A DNA stretch of 64,000 nt from Nipponacmea schrenckii (GCA_030562195.1 JAUJPP010000011.1:3844001-3908000), one strand, 5' to 3'. Positions 36,757 to 49,236 are shown, counted from the stretch's first letter. Notes: a model not told the origin generated them from the sequence alone. Numbers and translations are program-made.

Positions 36757-39700
36757 TCAAGATTTGAGCACATTATTTTCCCATTCAACTAAATATTGCA
36801 GTTTACTATCTGATAACGTACGCTTAGCAACCACATTAAACTTGTTTCCTTTAGAAAATCTGTCTTCTGCACCAAAATAGCTTTCTACTTTCGATTTTAA
36901 TTTCTTTAAGTCCACTTCTGTATGTTTGACTGCCTCCAAGGTTTCTAAACTCACGACATTTTCGACATTAACACTAGATTTAGATCGTTTACGTAAATTT
37001 CGATTCATATCCATTTCGAAAAATTGACGTTTCGAACGTTTCCGTTTTTGTGAAAGCGGTAGAATTTCGGTAGATTCTTCTGTATCACATGATGTTGTTG
37101 AACAAGTGGAATATATTTCAATATCGGAACAAACTGACATTGAGGCTTCACTCACAGAACAACTTTCATATAAAGACATCGTTTCGTAGAAATCAAAAAT
37201 CTTCTGTTGAAAAAACTGTTTTTGGTTCAGTTCCGTTCGTTGTTCTAAATCAGTTTTAAATGGATGTAAAGAACCATCGTATGAGGGCAACACCGGAATA
37301 ACGCTGTCCAATGAAAATTTCTTGGATTTAAGCTGTTTAGGAGAACGTGGAAATGGCTGATCAAATGAAGATGTATTGGATTTATTTTTCATGTCTTTGG
37401 AAACAATTTTAGTATGGTCCTCAAGATCAGGGTCACCTCCACTAACAAACTTTTGGAATTCTGCCAAGAAATTATGAACCGGGTATCCGTTGTATCCAGC
37501 GTAAGATTGGTTTAAACTTTGACATTCGGATAAAACATTCTAAAATTAAACAAAACATATATCAAAGTGAAATCTACTATAAAATTTCTGGTGTGTTTTT
37601 GGTTATAACTTTGTTGTGATTAAACAGGGATGGCGATACGTTGTTATATAATATATAAACAGACTATATCTATATAAAACTAATATAAATACCTTAGAAG
37701 AAGCTTCTTGTAATAATTTCCTCGCCTTTTCACTTTTAAATACAATAGAATCGTCGATATCAAAACCATTTTTACGATATTTTATAGGGATAGGGGACAC
37801 ACTGAAATAAATTTATTATAAATTTCACAAATAGAATACAAAATGAGTATTGAGTTCAAATCGTAAAATAAAACATGGCTGGATATATGACAGAAGTAAA
37901 AAGATACCTTTTAACAAAGACTAAAATATCTGTTGTCATTGTCATGACGACTATATCATGTGATTTACTTTACAGACTAGATATAATTTAACTAAGTAAC
38001 ATGACAATATGCATGTGTGGAAGAGTTTAAAGAGAGATGACTGGTACATTTTCTCTAGTCCATTGTGTTTCTGTTACTAGTTTACGTGTCTGACCTAGTT
38101 ACCAGAATCAGGACAGAAGGATAATTAGGAGACATTTTAAAGGTTTGACCTAGTTACCATTATCAGGACACAAGGATAATTAGGAGACATTTTAAAGGTC
38201 TAACCTAGTAACCAGAATCAGGACACAAGGATAATTAGGAGACATTTTGAAGGTCTGTCCCAGTTACAAGAATCAGGACAGAAGGATAATTAGGAGACAT
38301 TTTAAAGGTTTGACCTAGTTACCATTATCAGGACACAAGGATAATTAGGAGACATTTCAAAAGTCTAACCTAGTTACCAGAATCAGGACAGAAGGATAAT
38401 TAGGAGACATTTTAAAGGTCTGTCCCAGTTACAAGAATCAGGACAGAAGGATAATTAGGAGACATTTTAAAGGTCTGACCTAGTTACCAGAATCAGGACA
38501 CAATGATAATAAGGTGACATTTTAAAGGTCTTACCTAGCAACCAGAATCAGGACACAAGGGTAATTAGGAGACATTAAAAAGGTCTGACCTAGTTACCAG
38601 AATCAGGACAGAAGGATAATTAGGAGACATTTTAAAGGTCTGACCTAGTTACCAGAATCAGGACACAAGGGTAATTAGGAGACATTAAAAAGGTCTGACC
38701 TAGTTACCAGAATCAGGATAGAAGGATAATTAAGAGTTTTTTTTTCTTATACTATGTTTTTACACACAAATTATAATGAAATAAAATATATGACACATGA
38801 TAATTCAGGAAAAAGACACAAAAATTACTGTGGTATGATCATACGTACATTGGGAACGGGTAAATATTAACGGGAGACAACTCTTTTTGACAATATCGTG
38901 ATATTTCACTTAGACGATATGTATGGCGATATACCGGCTATAATTTTATTTCAATATCGTTTGATTACTAGAACTTTCATACCTGTTTATATCGAAATAT
39001 CGTAATATCGCCCATCCCTACCTTTACATCATTCAACTGATTTAGTCTGGTGTTGTAATTTAATTAGGTTTCGGGTCTATTATTTGACGTAAGAACGATG
39101 TGATAATTTCAGATACCATATATATAATCATAATAACACAATACATACCACTGTATAGGTACGAAAGTCTTGGTTTTTCTTCCCTTCATCTGCAGACTTC
39201 CCATCACCTCATCAGTAATCTGTCCTTCTGTTGGTAATATAACTGAAGGTGCCGGAGGAGGAACTCGTAATTTCAATCCCCACAGTGCAGTTTTCTTTTT
39301 AAACTCGTGTCCTATACAAAACCTGCCAATATCAAATCAAATTCTTTTTTTCCTTGTACATTTCTGTCCATCAGATAAATATCAGAAATCACACCAATAA
39401 GATGAAATTTATAGTGTAGAACAAGTCAGTGGGTTTAAGACTGTAACTCACAACTTGTTTTTGTTGAGTTTTTGAGAATAAAGCCCTTGGTCTCTGTGAG
39501 CAGATATAAAACTTTCAGAAAGGGACCTAATTACTAAACAGATAATTAACACAGGATGAAACTCCAACATTATTTGTCGAAATGAACCTCAATTTGGGCC
39601 TAGTCCAAGATCTCATTAATATATAAGTTGAATGAAAAGTGTATAATCTGTCGAGTTTACAAACAAGTTGACTGTTTTGACTTAGTCAAGGGCAACAACT

Positions 39701-42700
39701 CAGAAAAAGGTCATCAAAAATTTGTCCAAGGTCTCATAAGTATAAATGATCACAGTAAATTTCTTCCAAATCAGCCTTTACAAGCCAATTATGGACAGAT
39801 TGATGATGGACGGACAAGGGTGACGAAAATAAGATGGTGTATGAAATACATCTAGATAGCTACCAGAAACCAGTTTTCTGACAGACTTAAAATATTTAAA
39901 ACCTACCTAGTTTTATGATGTTGACAAGTTTCATTGATTTTTTTCACCAGGAGTTTAGTTGACATCAGATCTAACTGAAAAATATACACTGGAATTGAAG
40001 AACCAGAAATACATGTGAGTCTAAAAATAACCAGCCTAACTTATTTAACTGTTCTCTTGTGTGATGCATTTAGACAGACAGTGGTGTTAAATTGACATCA
40101 GTTATTCTATTCACCCACTCCGTCACGATTTCTTTGACAGACTGAAAATGATGTCCATGTTGCTAGGAGCTGGATCAGATTAATAAGCAAAACTCACAAC
40201 AACCTCACTAATAATATCTTGACATAATACAGAATGTTAAAAAAAGGTAAAGGCATTTTATCTATTTATTTACTCCAGATATAGAGTTAAAAAGATTTTA
40301 ATGAGGTTTTTTTTAACTTTATATCTATCGGGGACACTGATAGCATCAATCATAAGTTGGTATTTCTTGTAATTCTACTAAAACTAAACAGTTCTATTAA
40401 AGAGATTGTAAAGAGGTTTTCTATATTTTGTATGTATATCAGGGACAATGATAGTATCAATTTACATCATTCTAATTTTCAATCAGATGTCTGTGGTTCC
40501 TGTAATTCTACTAAAACTAAACAGTTCTATTAAAGAGATAGTAAAGAGGTTTTCTATATTTTGTATGTGTATCAGGGACACTGATATCATCAATTTACAT
40601 CATTCTAATTTACAATCAGATGTCTGTAGTTCCTGTAGTTCTAAAACTAAACAGATTGTAAAGAGGTTTTCTATATTATTGTATGTTATCAGGTCCCTGA
40701 TACACATACAAAATTTAGAAAACCTCTTTACAATCTCTTTAATAGAACTACAGGAACCACTGATGTCTAATTGAAAATTAGAATGGTGTAAATTGATGTT
40801 ATCAGTGTCTCTGATACACATACAAAATTAGAAAACCTCTTTACAATTCTTAAAATAAACATGTTTATTTTATAGAATTAAAGACTACAGACATTGATTG
40901 AAAATTAGCCTGATGTAAATTAACTTATCAGTGTTCTGATATTCAACAGTAATTTTAGTGAATACAGGAATACAGACGTTGTTGATAAATATAGAATGTG
41001 TAAATTGCATACTATCAATGTCTCTATATACATACAAACACTTAATTTTAGTGGAATTACAGGAACTACAGACGTCTGATTGAAAATTAGAATGGTGTAA
41101 ATTGATACTATCAGTGTCTCTGATATACATACAAACACTTAATTTTAGTGGAATTACAGGAACTACATGACGTCTTTAAATTGATGTGTAAATTGATACT
41201 ATCAGTGTCTCTGATATACATACAAATACTTAGTTTTAGTAGAATTACAGGAACTACAGACATCTGATTGAAAATTAGAATGGTGTGAATTAATGATATC
41301 AGTGTCCCTGATACACATACAAACACTTAGTTTTGGTAGAATTACAGGAACTACAGACATCTGATTTTAAATTAGAATGGTGTAAATTGATACTATCAGT
41401 GTCTCTGATATACATACAAACACTTAGTTTTAGTAGAATTACAGGAACTACAGACATCTGATTGTAAATTAGAATGGTGTAAATTGATGCTATCAGTGTC
41501 CCTGATATACATACAAACACTTAGTTTTAGTAGAATTACAGGAACTACAGACATCTGATTGTAAATTAGAATGGTGTAAATTGATACTATCAGTGTCCCT
41601 GATATACATACAAAATTTCTTTTAACAAATAAATAATTGTTTACAATTTATTTTTGTTACAACATAATTTAATCAATAATAACCGGAAAACTTACATTCT
41701 GTCCAGGTTGTAAATCGGTCCAGTTGTTGATAATATACGGAACTACCATCTCATCAATGTCGTAATATTTCTTATTTTGTAAAATTGTTAAATTAAATAA
41801 CACTAACTGAACTAGATCTACCCTGAAACAGGAGAAATAATATGGAGTTTTACATCCTACTGTTCTGAAACCTTTAAGAAATACTGGCTATAACAGGAGA
41901 AATAATATAGAGTTTTACATCCCATTTAAATAATTCAACGCCTTTTCCATGTCAGTCCACAAGAACTAAATCAGTGACCAGTTAAGAGCAAGGATAGCTG
42001 ATAAAGTTAAAATAAATGTAATCCAGTAGTCCAGGATAACTAGAGAAATATCTCTTACCATTTTAAGTCTAAACGTTTGATATACTCAGGTCCATTGTTA
42101 CAATGAGAACATACAAAAATATAAAATCTATCACCATACAGTAATGGACGTTCTAAACATTGTATACAAGCTGAAATTATAAAGTAGAGTATATATATTA
42201 CAACTTGGATGTTGAAGTTTTTTTTAAAGGGGCCCAGGCTTGATTTTAAGGGGTCGTTTTGGGGCTTTGTTACATTTAAACAGTCCTCAGAAATACTCAA
42301 GCTCTAAGAAAATCGCAAAATACCTTGAAATATACCTCAAACAAAAAATTTCACTTTTCATTTTTTTTCTGTGCTGTCTGAAAATTGTGTGTCTTGTTGA
42401 CAAAGTCTACAATTGAAAATGCGTTGTAGTCTGTTTATATAGATGACCGCTATTGCACGACGGGAAGGATAACTCTTTGATTATCAAGACGAACCGTTTT
42501 CCAATATGGCCGGACGTTTGTAATATATTAAAACATTATTTTTAAAACACGGATAATTATGGATACACATGGATTTGAAGGCTCAAATTTCAAAGGTAAG
42601 CTCTGTAGACTATTTCTGATTAGCTAACCAAAAGATTTCATGTGTTTGAGGCTGTCGGATGATTGTCCGAAACAAATCAAGCCTGGGCCCCTTTAAATCA

Positions 42701-45700
42701 ATATTTATTGACATGAATAATAATCAAAGTTTACAAAACATAATAAGGGATTTAGAAACAAGCAAAGCTTATTTTAATCTATTTCCTTGAACTTGGAAAG
42801 CATATTTTCAAAAAGTATTTTAAATAAGAAAATATTTTAACTGGAAAGTAGATAAATAAATAAATAAATAAATGACCTGGTCCCACCCTATGTTGAAGTT
42901 TGACTGAATAATGATCCGAGGGGCAAACAAATAGTTAAGTTATACTCTCTTGTTCACTTGTCAGTAAAAGAGGCCAAATTGGTACTTTTCTCTTCATGAT
43001 TAATCTAATGGAGATAAATTCACACTGTGCCATGTGTAAGGACAAAGTTTTTTAAGGGTTGTTCAGAAGTTATTATTACCTTCATGAAACCACTGTCTAC
43101 ATCTACAGCATTGTAACATCTTAGAAAACCATCTAGAATAGAATCAATATACATTATATTATCATACCTTACGAATTTAACTTGTGCCAAAAAACAGAAA
43201 GGACATGAAAGGACGAAAAAGAAAAGAAGGATAACAACTTAGGTTCACAAGTCCGCTGTGACAGAGATCCTTTCTACCAGCTGGTCCTTGGTCAAACCTC
43301 TTGGCATTGATCTTTCCCGGATTATCCCTACCCATTTATAGTTGGGTGGACTTGAGAATTATGAGTGAAGATGACTTATTCAATGTCATTGGACTTCCAC
43401 ACCCTGATTGAAATTAGAACTGACGTCCGAAATTTTCATCGTATCCAACTAAATGATGTCGTGACGTAAAGAACCAATGCATCGTATACCAATAAATGAT
43501 GTCGTGAAGAAAAGAACCACCACAGTTTGATATCAAATGAAATAAAGAGTTTTACTTTTCTGCATTTAATGGGCTAATGAAGACAAGCAACACCATGCAG
43601 TGTGAAATGATGGAAATTTTGCCAGGATAGCGGCATAAGCCTACTCTTTTTGCGATTTCTAACTGTTGAGGGATCTATAACGTGCACTGCCTTTAGCACA
43701 AGGGCCCTCAGTCCCATTTGAACGATAAGACGCTTTTTCCATAGTGAAAAAACAGAAACAGACTATGATGAAAGTGTAAAGGGGAGAAGAAAGTGAATAT
43801 AATAATAACTAACTCTCCTGGTCCACCACAGTAACAATAGAACTGTTCTACATTGGTTTTATGTTGGGCATCCCACGTTAATCTATGTAGCTGAAAATAA
43901 TAATAATACAGGCCACATAATACCAGAAATAGGCTACATAATATATTCACAGAAAAATATATTCAAAAACTTTACTTAAGATGATTTAAGTGTCATCTGA
44001 TTGGTCAATCATTAAAATAGATTTTAAATTTAGCTTTATTATCCAATCAGATTACTGTATTTCTTAAAATCTGACCTCTCCATCAAAAAAATCAATTTTT
44101 GTAGTGATCTCCTCCTAAACAACTTGCCCCTAGACAAGATATTATTTCATTCAAAATGGCCACAAATGAATTACAATAACTTCCCCCTCTCCCCCAGAAA
44201 TGAAGCCAATTCTTTTATTTTTTGGACACCTGAACCATTGTAAACCACCCAGAAGTTAAAGAAATAATATTTTTCAATCCCAGTCTAGAATGGTAATGTG
44301 TGAACATACATTGTAAGGTAAGGATTGCTTCATGTCTTGAAATGTCTTGGCTGAAAATATAAGTTTAAGATATTGTTTATATTTCATTTAAGGATAGTAG
44401 AGCACATTGGGCATATCCTCTAATTAGTTGGGATGTTAATTGAATGAGACTGCTAGCCCTATCACAAGAACTAAGGCCCATAAGTTTTAACTTGTTTCCT
44501 CCCCCTTCCCAAGAAATTCTGAAAACTACAATCCTGGAGAATGTATTTCTGACAATTCCCAGGAACCAAAATCCCAATGAAAATTTTCTATCTAGGTATT
44601 ATTAAATAAATCAATCTAGGTTAACTGAAGAAGGCTTTGAGAGAAAACAATTGGTGGGGCTAAATTCTCACTAGCTGGGGCCTGACTCCAATGGTCCCCA
44701 CCCTGACGACAGGGCAATGCAACTGACAACAGTTTTATGGTCTAATCACCATGTACAATTTGCTGATATGCCAAATGGTGGACTATACTTTGGTGAAAGA
44801 AAGAGTAAGGCTTATCAATCTTATTAATTAGATTAACAAATCTTATGTTTAATTTTGATTATGAGATAAAATACATTTATAAAGTAAAGAAACATTCCTA
44901 CCTACCATTTGGTCCAATTTTCAACGCACCACCTTTCTGAAAAAGAAACAATAAATATGTGAGTCTCTAATCACCTTAACAATAAGTTATGTTGCTAATG
45001 GCCGCCTGCAGTGCTCTTACCTTGACTAAAGTTCAACTTTGGATAAGTCTAATTTAACAAAGATTTACTACTTTCTTTTTCAATGCATTTAAAAGTCAAA
45101 GGTACGACTTTTGTAAATACATAGAGTTCGACTTAAGTCTAACTTAAGTCAAGGTTAAGTATGAAAGCTGCATACGATCTTAAGGGTTTAATCTCGACAA
45201 AGATAATTGTTAAGACGATGTTCGCTAATTTAGAAAACTAAAATGAAATGGAAATTCATATCCAACATTCTGCATTATTAGTCAGGCAGCGCCATGCAAT
45301 GTTACCAGTTACATTAGCCTACGTTTTTTGCAATTTCCAACAGTTGAGTTGAAAAAAATAAATCAACAGCCCTGGTTGAGGGATCTTTATCATGAACAGT
45401 CTTAATACACAGGGCCTTGGTTTACTGTCGTTTAGACGCTTCAACCTGCATCACTGACAGTGGGAAGGCAGCTTGAAAATCCACGAGTCTGTCTCAACCT
45501 TTGCTGTGATTTGTAAGAACCCGCAAAACCAAGAACAGCCATAATCTAAGTGGCTATTCTGGGTGAATTTAGTTCCTTATTAATCTATGATGAACTAAAA
45601 CCAGTTTCTACAAATCTTATCTAGAACTGGGGAAAGTCATCAACACTATTTAATTATTTTGTCTAAACACAATTAACTTTACCTTGACATTAGTAGCGAA

Positions 45701-47726
45701 AACACATAACCTACATAGAAACTCTACATCTGGTTTTAAAACATCACCCGATATAGGTGGATTATGGCACTGTTGATGGTAGCCTAAAAATATATAAATA
45801 ATTTAAATTACTTTTAAAATAAAATATTTTTACTGTTTATAAAGTACATTAATGTTTCAGGTTCCGTTTTAATATTTCTATACATTCTATTATACAGTGT
45901 TTATTTTCTTGGGATGACAAACACATACCAGTACACGTCTGACCTAGTTACCAGAATCAGGACACGAGGATAATTAGGAGACATTTCAAAGTCGTGACCT
46001 CACCAAAGTATCGGTACTTAAAGGGATAATAGGCGTTAGAATACACTCGTCCTACGGCTTATATTTGTGTTTCATATTGACTATTAGTTAAATAAGTATG
46101 CATCCCACACTTTACCAAATTTTAAAAAGCCACAATAAAAATATATTCGGTTTTTTAAAAAAAAAGTGAGCCAGCGACGATTCCATTCAGTTTGAGAATA
46201 AAAGCGTCTGGTAAATCAACGCTAAAACATCATTGTGGAATTCAACAGTAGGGGTCAAGGACGCGTGAAAACCCACATGTTAGAGTTACTTCCCTTTATA
46301 TTTACACGATTTGAAAACCGCTTGATGGATGGCTCAAGCGTTTTATGATTAACTACTTTATTTTGGGGATTTATCGGATTTTAGAGGGATTTTGATGTAT
46401 AGGTAAGTCCACTGATGGATATATACTGTTATTGTCCAAATTTGAGTGAACTTAAAATTTTATGTTCGTTCTAACGCCTATTATCCCTTTAATAATCATT
46501 CATCACTGATTCTAATGGAATACAATTACTAACTTTATTTGTGCGACGTTTCAATCAGCGTTCTCTGGTCTTTATCAAGCAGTTTTTTTTTTTATACAAA
46601 TTACTGTTACAGCCTAATTGATAAAGAGAAAGCAATAGTAGGAAATCTTCTCAATCAATTTACAAAGAATCCAACATACCCAGACCACAGTTATCACAGA
46701 GTACGATTTCATTTGGTTTATCGGAAGTTTCATCTTGACAAATACAGCAGATTATCTCCCCTTTATCACCGGCACCAATCTGTACATCTTTATATAATAT
46801 CCAATACTCGGAACTATCTTCGAAACTAACGCTACATCTGACATTCTTCTCATCGATCTATAATATATCATATTTATATTTCATTTGGGAGCCGTGGTGG
46901 CTCAGTGAGTTAGACTAAAAAAAAATCCAGGGTTCAATTTCAGTATAGGTCAAGATAGTAAATCTATATTTAAGAATAAAATGTTGGTCTTGTTATTATT
47001 GATCTGTAAACAAAATATATCACGTCACAGTCTGAATAAATGACGGAGCTATATTTGTATGTTTGTCATGTGATCCATAATGTTTACACATCAATAATTC
47101 TAATGAGACCAACGTTTAATTCTTATATTTATATTGTTGATACTTATATTAATACAAATTCACTGTTTTATATGAAATTGATACAAATCTTAGGTGGCGC
47201 CATTGTTGTACCTCGACTACATCATAGTGTCACATGATAAACTACAGTTTACAATCTACAGTCTATTGAAAAATAAATGCCAATTTGTGTAACTGGTTCA
47301 TTGTAAGGAGTGATAGTAGAAACATAATTATTATAAATAGAAATTTTGTCTTCATTTCTAGTCCTTTCATTTTGTTTAAGTCATTGAATTACAAAATTTT
47401 AATTAAAACTTAATTGCAGTAAACAACCCCATTGCAATACTATAAAAAAACATCCAAGTAAAAGTAATGCCGGATAAAATTACCTTGACGATTTTACCCA
47501 GATAAAACAGACCATCATTCCATCGAGCCAGAACTTCTTGATCAATTTCAAACCGGACCGATTTCGAAGGTTTCACCATGTCTATGGACTGTTTCTTCTC
47601 ACTCGGTTTCACAGAAACAGAGTTGTTATTTATCTCTGTGGACTGTTTTACTTTCCCAAGACTGTTCTTTCTACTAGCTGGTCTCCCTCTTTTTCTTTTC
47701 CTACCGCCTGTTTTTACCCCATTCAT
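36757..47726 (-). CDS. MTF2: Polycomb-like protein (PHF1/MTF2/PHF19 family), 698 aa
   Basis: An accessory subunit of PRC2 in the nucleus, recruiting H3K27 methylation. Exons, 5' to 3': 47726-47484, 46857-46680, 45783-45683, 44936-44906, 44350-44310, 43890-43814, 43132-43080, 42170-42059, 41822-41696, 39974-39907, 39322-39149, 37801-37693, 37539-36757. All junctions are GT-AG and phases agree. Domains: basic N terminus; Tudor about 58-106 with cage residues Trp69, Tyr75, Phe93 and Tyr99; PHD1 118-167 (C4HC3: C118, C121, C135, C138, H143, C146, C164, C167); PHD2 about 217-268 ([12 protein letters not shown]); extended-homology winged helix about 277-400; C-terminal MTF2-type domain ending in YFGAEDRF...YLVEWE. 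It is probably the single invertebrate orthologue of three vertebrate paralogues, so the symbol is indicative only. A short upstream first exon is possible (48655-48667). Confidence 0.92.
38085..38740. repeat. 55-bp minisatellite in a Polycomb-like intron
   Basis: About 12 copies of a 55-bp unit contain GACCTAGTTACCAGAATCAG, then GATAATTAGGAGACATTTTA. One isolated copy occurs at 45935-45995 in another intron of the same gene. The unit does not match adjoining exons. Confidence 0.9.
40320..41610. repeat. ~100-bp tandem array with an inversion near 40690
   Basis: Units contain ATCAGGGACACTGATA, CATCAATTTACATCATTCTA and CAGTTCTATTAAAGAGAT. Copies left of about 40690 run in one direction and copies to the right run inverted, making a large head-to-head palindrome. 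Later units are homogenised around GAACTACAGACATCTGATTG. Related single arms lie at 15770-16010. It is intronic in the Polycomb-like gene. Confidence 0.85.
42223..42697. mobile_element. 475-bp element with 24-bp perfect TIRs and TTAA ends
   Basis: The ends are exact inverses over 24 bases: TTTAAAGGGGCCCAGGCTTG then ATTT on the left, and the complement on the right (AAATCAAGCCTGGGCCCCTT then TAAA). TTTAAA at both ends is compatible with a TTAA target duplication, as in the piggyBac superfamily. Inside, a short ATG frame starting ATGGATACACATGGATTTGA runs into a GTAAGC donor-like site near 42597. This may be the relic first exon of a parent element. It sits in an intron of the Polycomb-like gene. 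Confidence 0.75.
43195..43425 (+). repeat. Dispersed repeat, family C copy
   Basis: Contains GGATAACAACTTAGGTTCAC, GATCCTTTCTACCAGCTGGT, CTTGGTCAAACCTCTTGGCA and GAGTGAAGATGACTTATTCA. The same order of blocks occurs, inverted, at 28860-29075 and 50430-50665. There are no obvious terminal repeats and its class is unknown. Confidence 0.7.
43540..43735 (+). repeat. Dispersed repeat, family B copy
   Basis: This is the longest copy of a family recognised by AGTTTTACTTTTCTGC, GGGCTAATGAAGAC, GCAACACCATGCAGTGTG, ATTTTGCCAGGATAGCGGCA, GTTGAGGGATCTATAACGTG and AGGGCCCTCAGTCCCAT. Other copies are near 23850-23965 (partial), 45240-45440, 48330-48410 (partial), 52760-52830 (partial), 60667-60860 and 61800-62040. 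The length of about 200 bp and uniform order fit a SINE or short non-autonomous element. Confidence 0.75.
44515..44715 (+). repeat. Dispersed repeat, family D copy
   Basis: Shares with 52850-53058 the ordered blocks GGAGAA, CTGACAATTC, ACCAAAATCC, ATGAAAATTTTC, TTGAGAG, CAATTGGTGGGGCTAAATTC and CCCCACCCTGACG. The two copies are in introns of adjacent genes and are diverged at scattered positions. No terminal repeats identified. Confidence 0.7.
45240..45440 (+). repeat. Dispersed repeat, family B copy (diverged)
   Basis: Order of blocks matches 43540-43735: GAAATGGAAATTCAT, GCGCCATGCAATGT, GCCTACGTTTTTTGCAATTT, GTTGAGGGATCTTTATCATG and ACACAGGGCC. It carries internal deletions and lies in an intron of the Polycomb-like gene. 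Confidence 0.6.
46018..46492. mobile_element. Family A MITE, intact, TTAA-flanked
   Basis: Both ends read TTAAAGGGATAATAGGCGTT followed by AGAA in inverted orientation, a perfect terminal repeat of about 24 bases. TTAA lies at each boundary. The interior has TTTTTAAAATTTGGTAAAGT-like AT-rich DNA plus the family landmark ACTGATGGATATATACTGTT. It is intronic in the Polycomb-like gene. Confidence 0.75.
46888..46975 (+). mobile_element. tRNA-derived SINE head
   Basis: GTGGTGGCTCAGTGAGTTAG contains a good polymerase III A box (TGGCTCAGTGAG), and CAGGGTTCAATTTC about 35 bases later is a near-consensus B box. The anticodon region is replaced by an A-run, so it is not a functional tRNA gene. It lies at the 3' side of a Polycomb-like intron. 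Confidence 0.5.
47020..47310 (+). repeat. Dispersed repeat, family E copy 1
   Basis: Contains CTGAATAAATGACGGAGCTA, TGTTTACACATCAATAATTC, AATGAGACCAACGTTTAATT, ATACAAATTCACTG and AAAAATAAATGCCA. Copies at about 49955-50190 and 50985-51260 share the same order. Three copies within 4.3 kb on one strand suggest local spread or duplication. Confidence 0.75.
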
Positions 47727-48654
47727 CACTGACTGATGGTCTGAAAGTTTAAAATATGTAAAGTTTTTAAAAAGGTAAATGAAATGAGTTTATGTAAACA
47801 AAATGATCTGAAGTCAAAATGGCCCTTAAACTAAACACCCATTACAGAATTGCAGTGTGATTCTCCTCTCCTGCTTCTGGAAATGTGATAAGGGGGAGCG
47901 TCGGAATGTAGTGGATGCTGTTTATGTTGAATGATCTCATCTGTCATTCGGGTCTTCATCAGTGGGGTCAATTTAAGGGTTTTGATCAGTTATTTTTTGT
48001 AGAAGACATACAATGTCTTAACACATAGGTTAAGTGATTCTTATGCAGCACAGACATCAATAAACTTTGTCTCCCAGTTGACTCTGCAAATATTGTCAAG
48101 TTGAATTTTGTCTCTGAGTAAATTTACAATATATGCAATGGAGTACATTCTTGAGCAGGGTGTAGATGACTTAATGACATGTTACTTCCAGTAAAATGAA
48201 GGACTGTTTCTAAAACTTTATCTGATTGATTTTATATGTCAAATGAAGCCATGTCTGACACTGCAGGGTGTGTTTCAGATCCTACTTCTACCCATGATGA
48301 ATATACTGTATACGATGGACTTGAGGCAATGAATGGAGGAACCAAACTCTGCAGTGTGCAATAAGGGAAAATTTGAGATAATCACCGGATAGGCAGTTTG
48401 AAACCTTTCATTTTTTTAAAAAGAAATTTACAGTAATACTCACTAAATAGCCCTAGACCTTGCCCCCTTCCCCACAGATAAACGTTGTGAAAATCCCGCC
48501 CTATTTAAAGTGGTAGGGATTGTCTACATTTGTCAAGGGGTCATAATCTACGATCGAGGTAGCCATTTCAAAACAATTCTCACCAAAATATTGTTAAATT
48601 CTAAACAATTTTATTATTCAATATTGAAATTCGATGAAATTCCACAAAACGCAC

Positions 48655-48667
48655 TTTCTCCCGCCAT
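48655..48667 (-). CDS. Candidate first coding exon of the Polycomb-like gene
   Basis: On the minus strand, ATGGCGGGAGAAA has a favourable start context (A at -3, G at +4) and is followed by GTGCGT, an acceptable donor. Its 13 bases end in phase 1. The next exon, spliced at the CTTTCAG before 47740, is open upstream of its own ATG in exactly that phase, giving [14 protein letters not shown]. This is suggestive only; the donor is weaker than others in the gene. Confidence 0.33.
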
Positions 48668-49076
48668 ACTTTTTCTAGCGTAGTAATACTAAATTTAAAT
48701 ATTTGAAAAGTTTAAGAACAAACCTCATATTTTGAAAAATATATCAAATTACTAATTTTAAGATTTGTAAACATCAAAAATCAATCATGTAAAACCAAAT
48801 TAAAAATTAGAGACTGTGGCATGAAATTTTCAAGGTACTATATCAAATGCTCAGGCGTAACCGGCGAATTGGGAGGTGTTGTTGGGTTTTGAATTACTTC
48901 CGGTTAATAATAGGTGCGCCTATCTCACAAAATGAACTCAAGTGAACATTAAACACCGTAAAGAAATAATTTAGACTAAATGGTAGATTTCGTTTCCATT
49001 TTGTTCTTAGTACCATGCAGTGATCAATAACGGAAACTTAGAAGGGAAAATACATAAACTTACTAATTGCAGAACC

Positions 49077-49236
49077 ATTTGCATTTTTATAGATAATTAC
49101 TAGGTTTTTGGATTGATCAGATTATATAAGGATTTGTTATGTTATTTATGACAGCAGGTATATCTACTGATGAATATAATTTACTCTTAATGGCCAAGTT
49201 TAATTTTCAAAATTGTATTTTCATTCCAAGACATGG
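49077..49236. mobile_element. Family A MITE, one arm
   Basis: Only the right arm is present: CAGATTATATAAGGATTTGT, ATGACAGCAGGTATATCTAC, then TTTTCATTCCAAGACATGGT at the terminus. The left terminus is missing or unrecognisable. It lies between the two leftward genes. Confidence 0.6.

Noticed and set aside
46888..46960. tRNA gene
   Set aside because: A and B boxes are good, but the anticodon arm is replaced by an A-run and no cloverleaf forms, so it is a SINE head.
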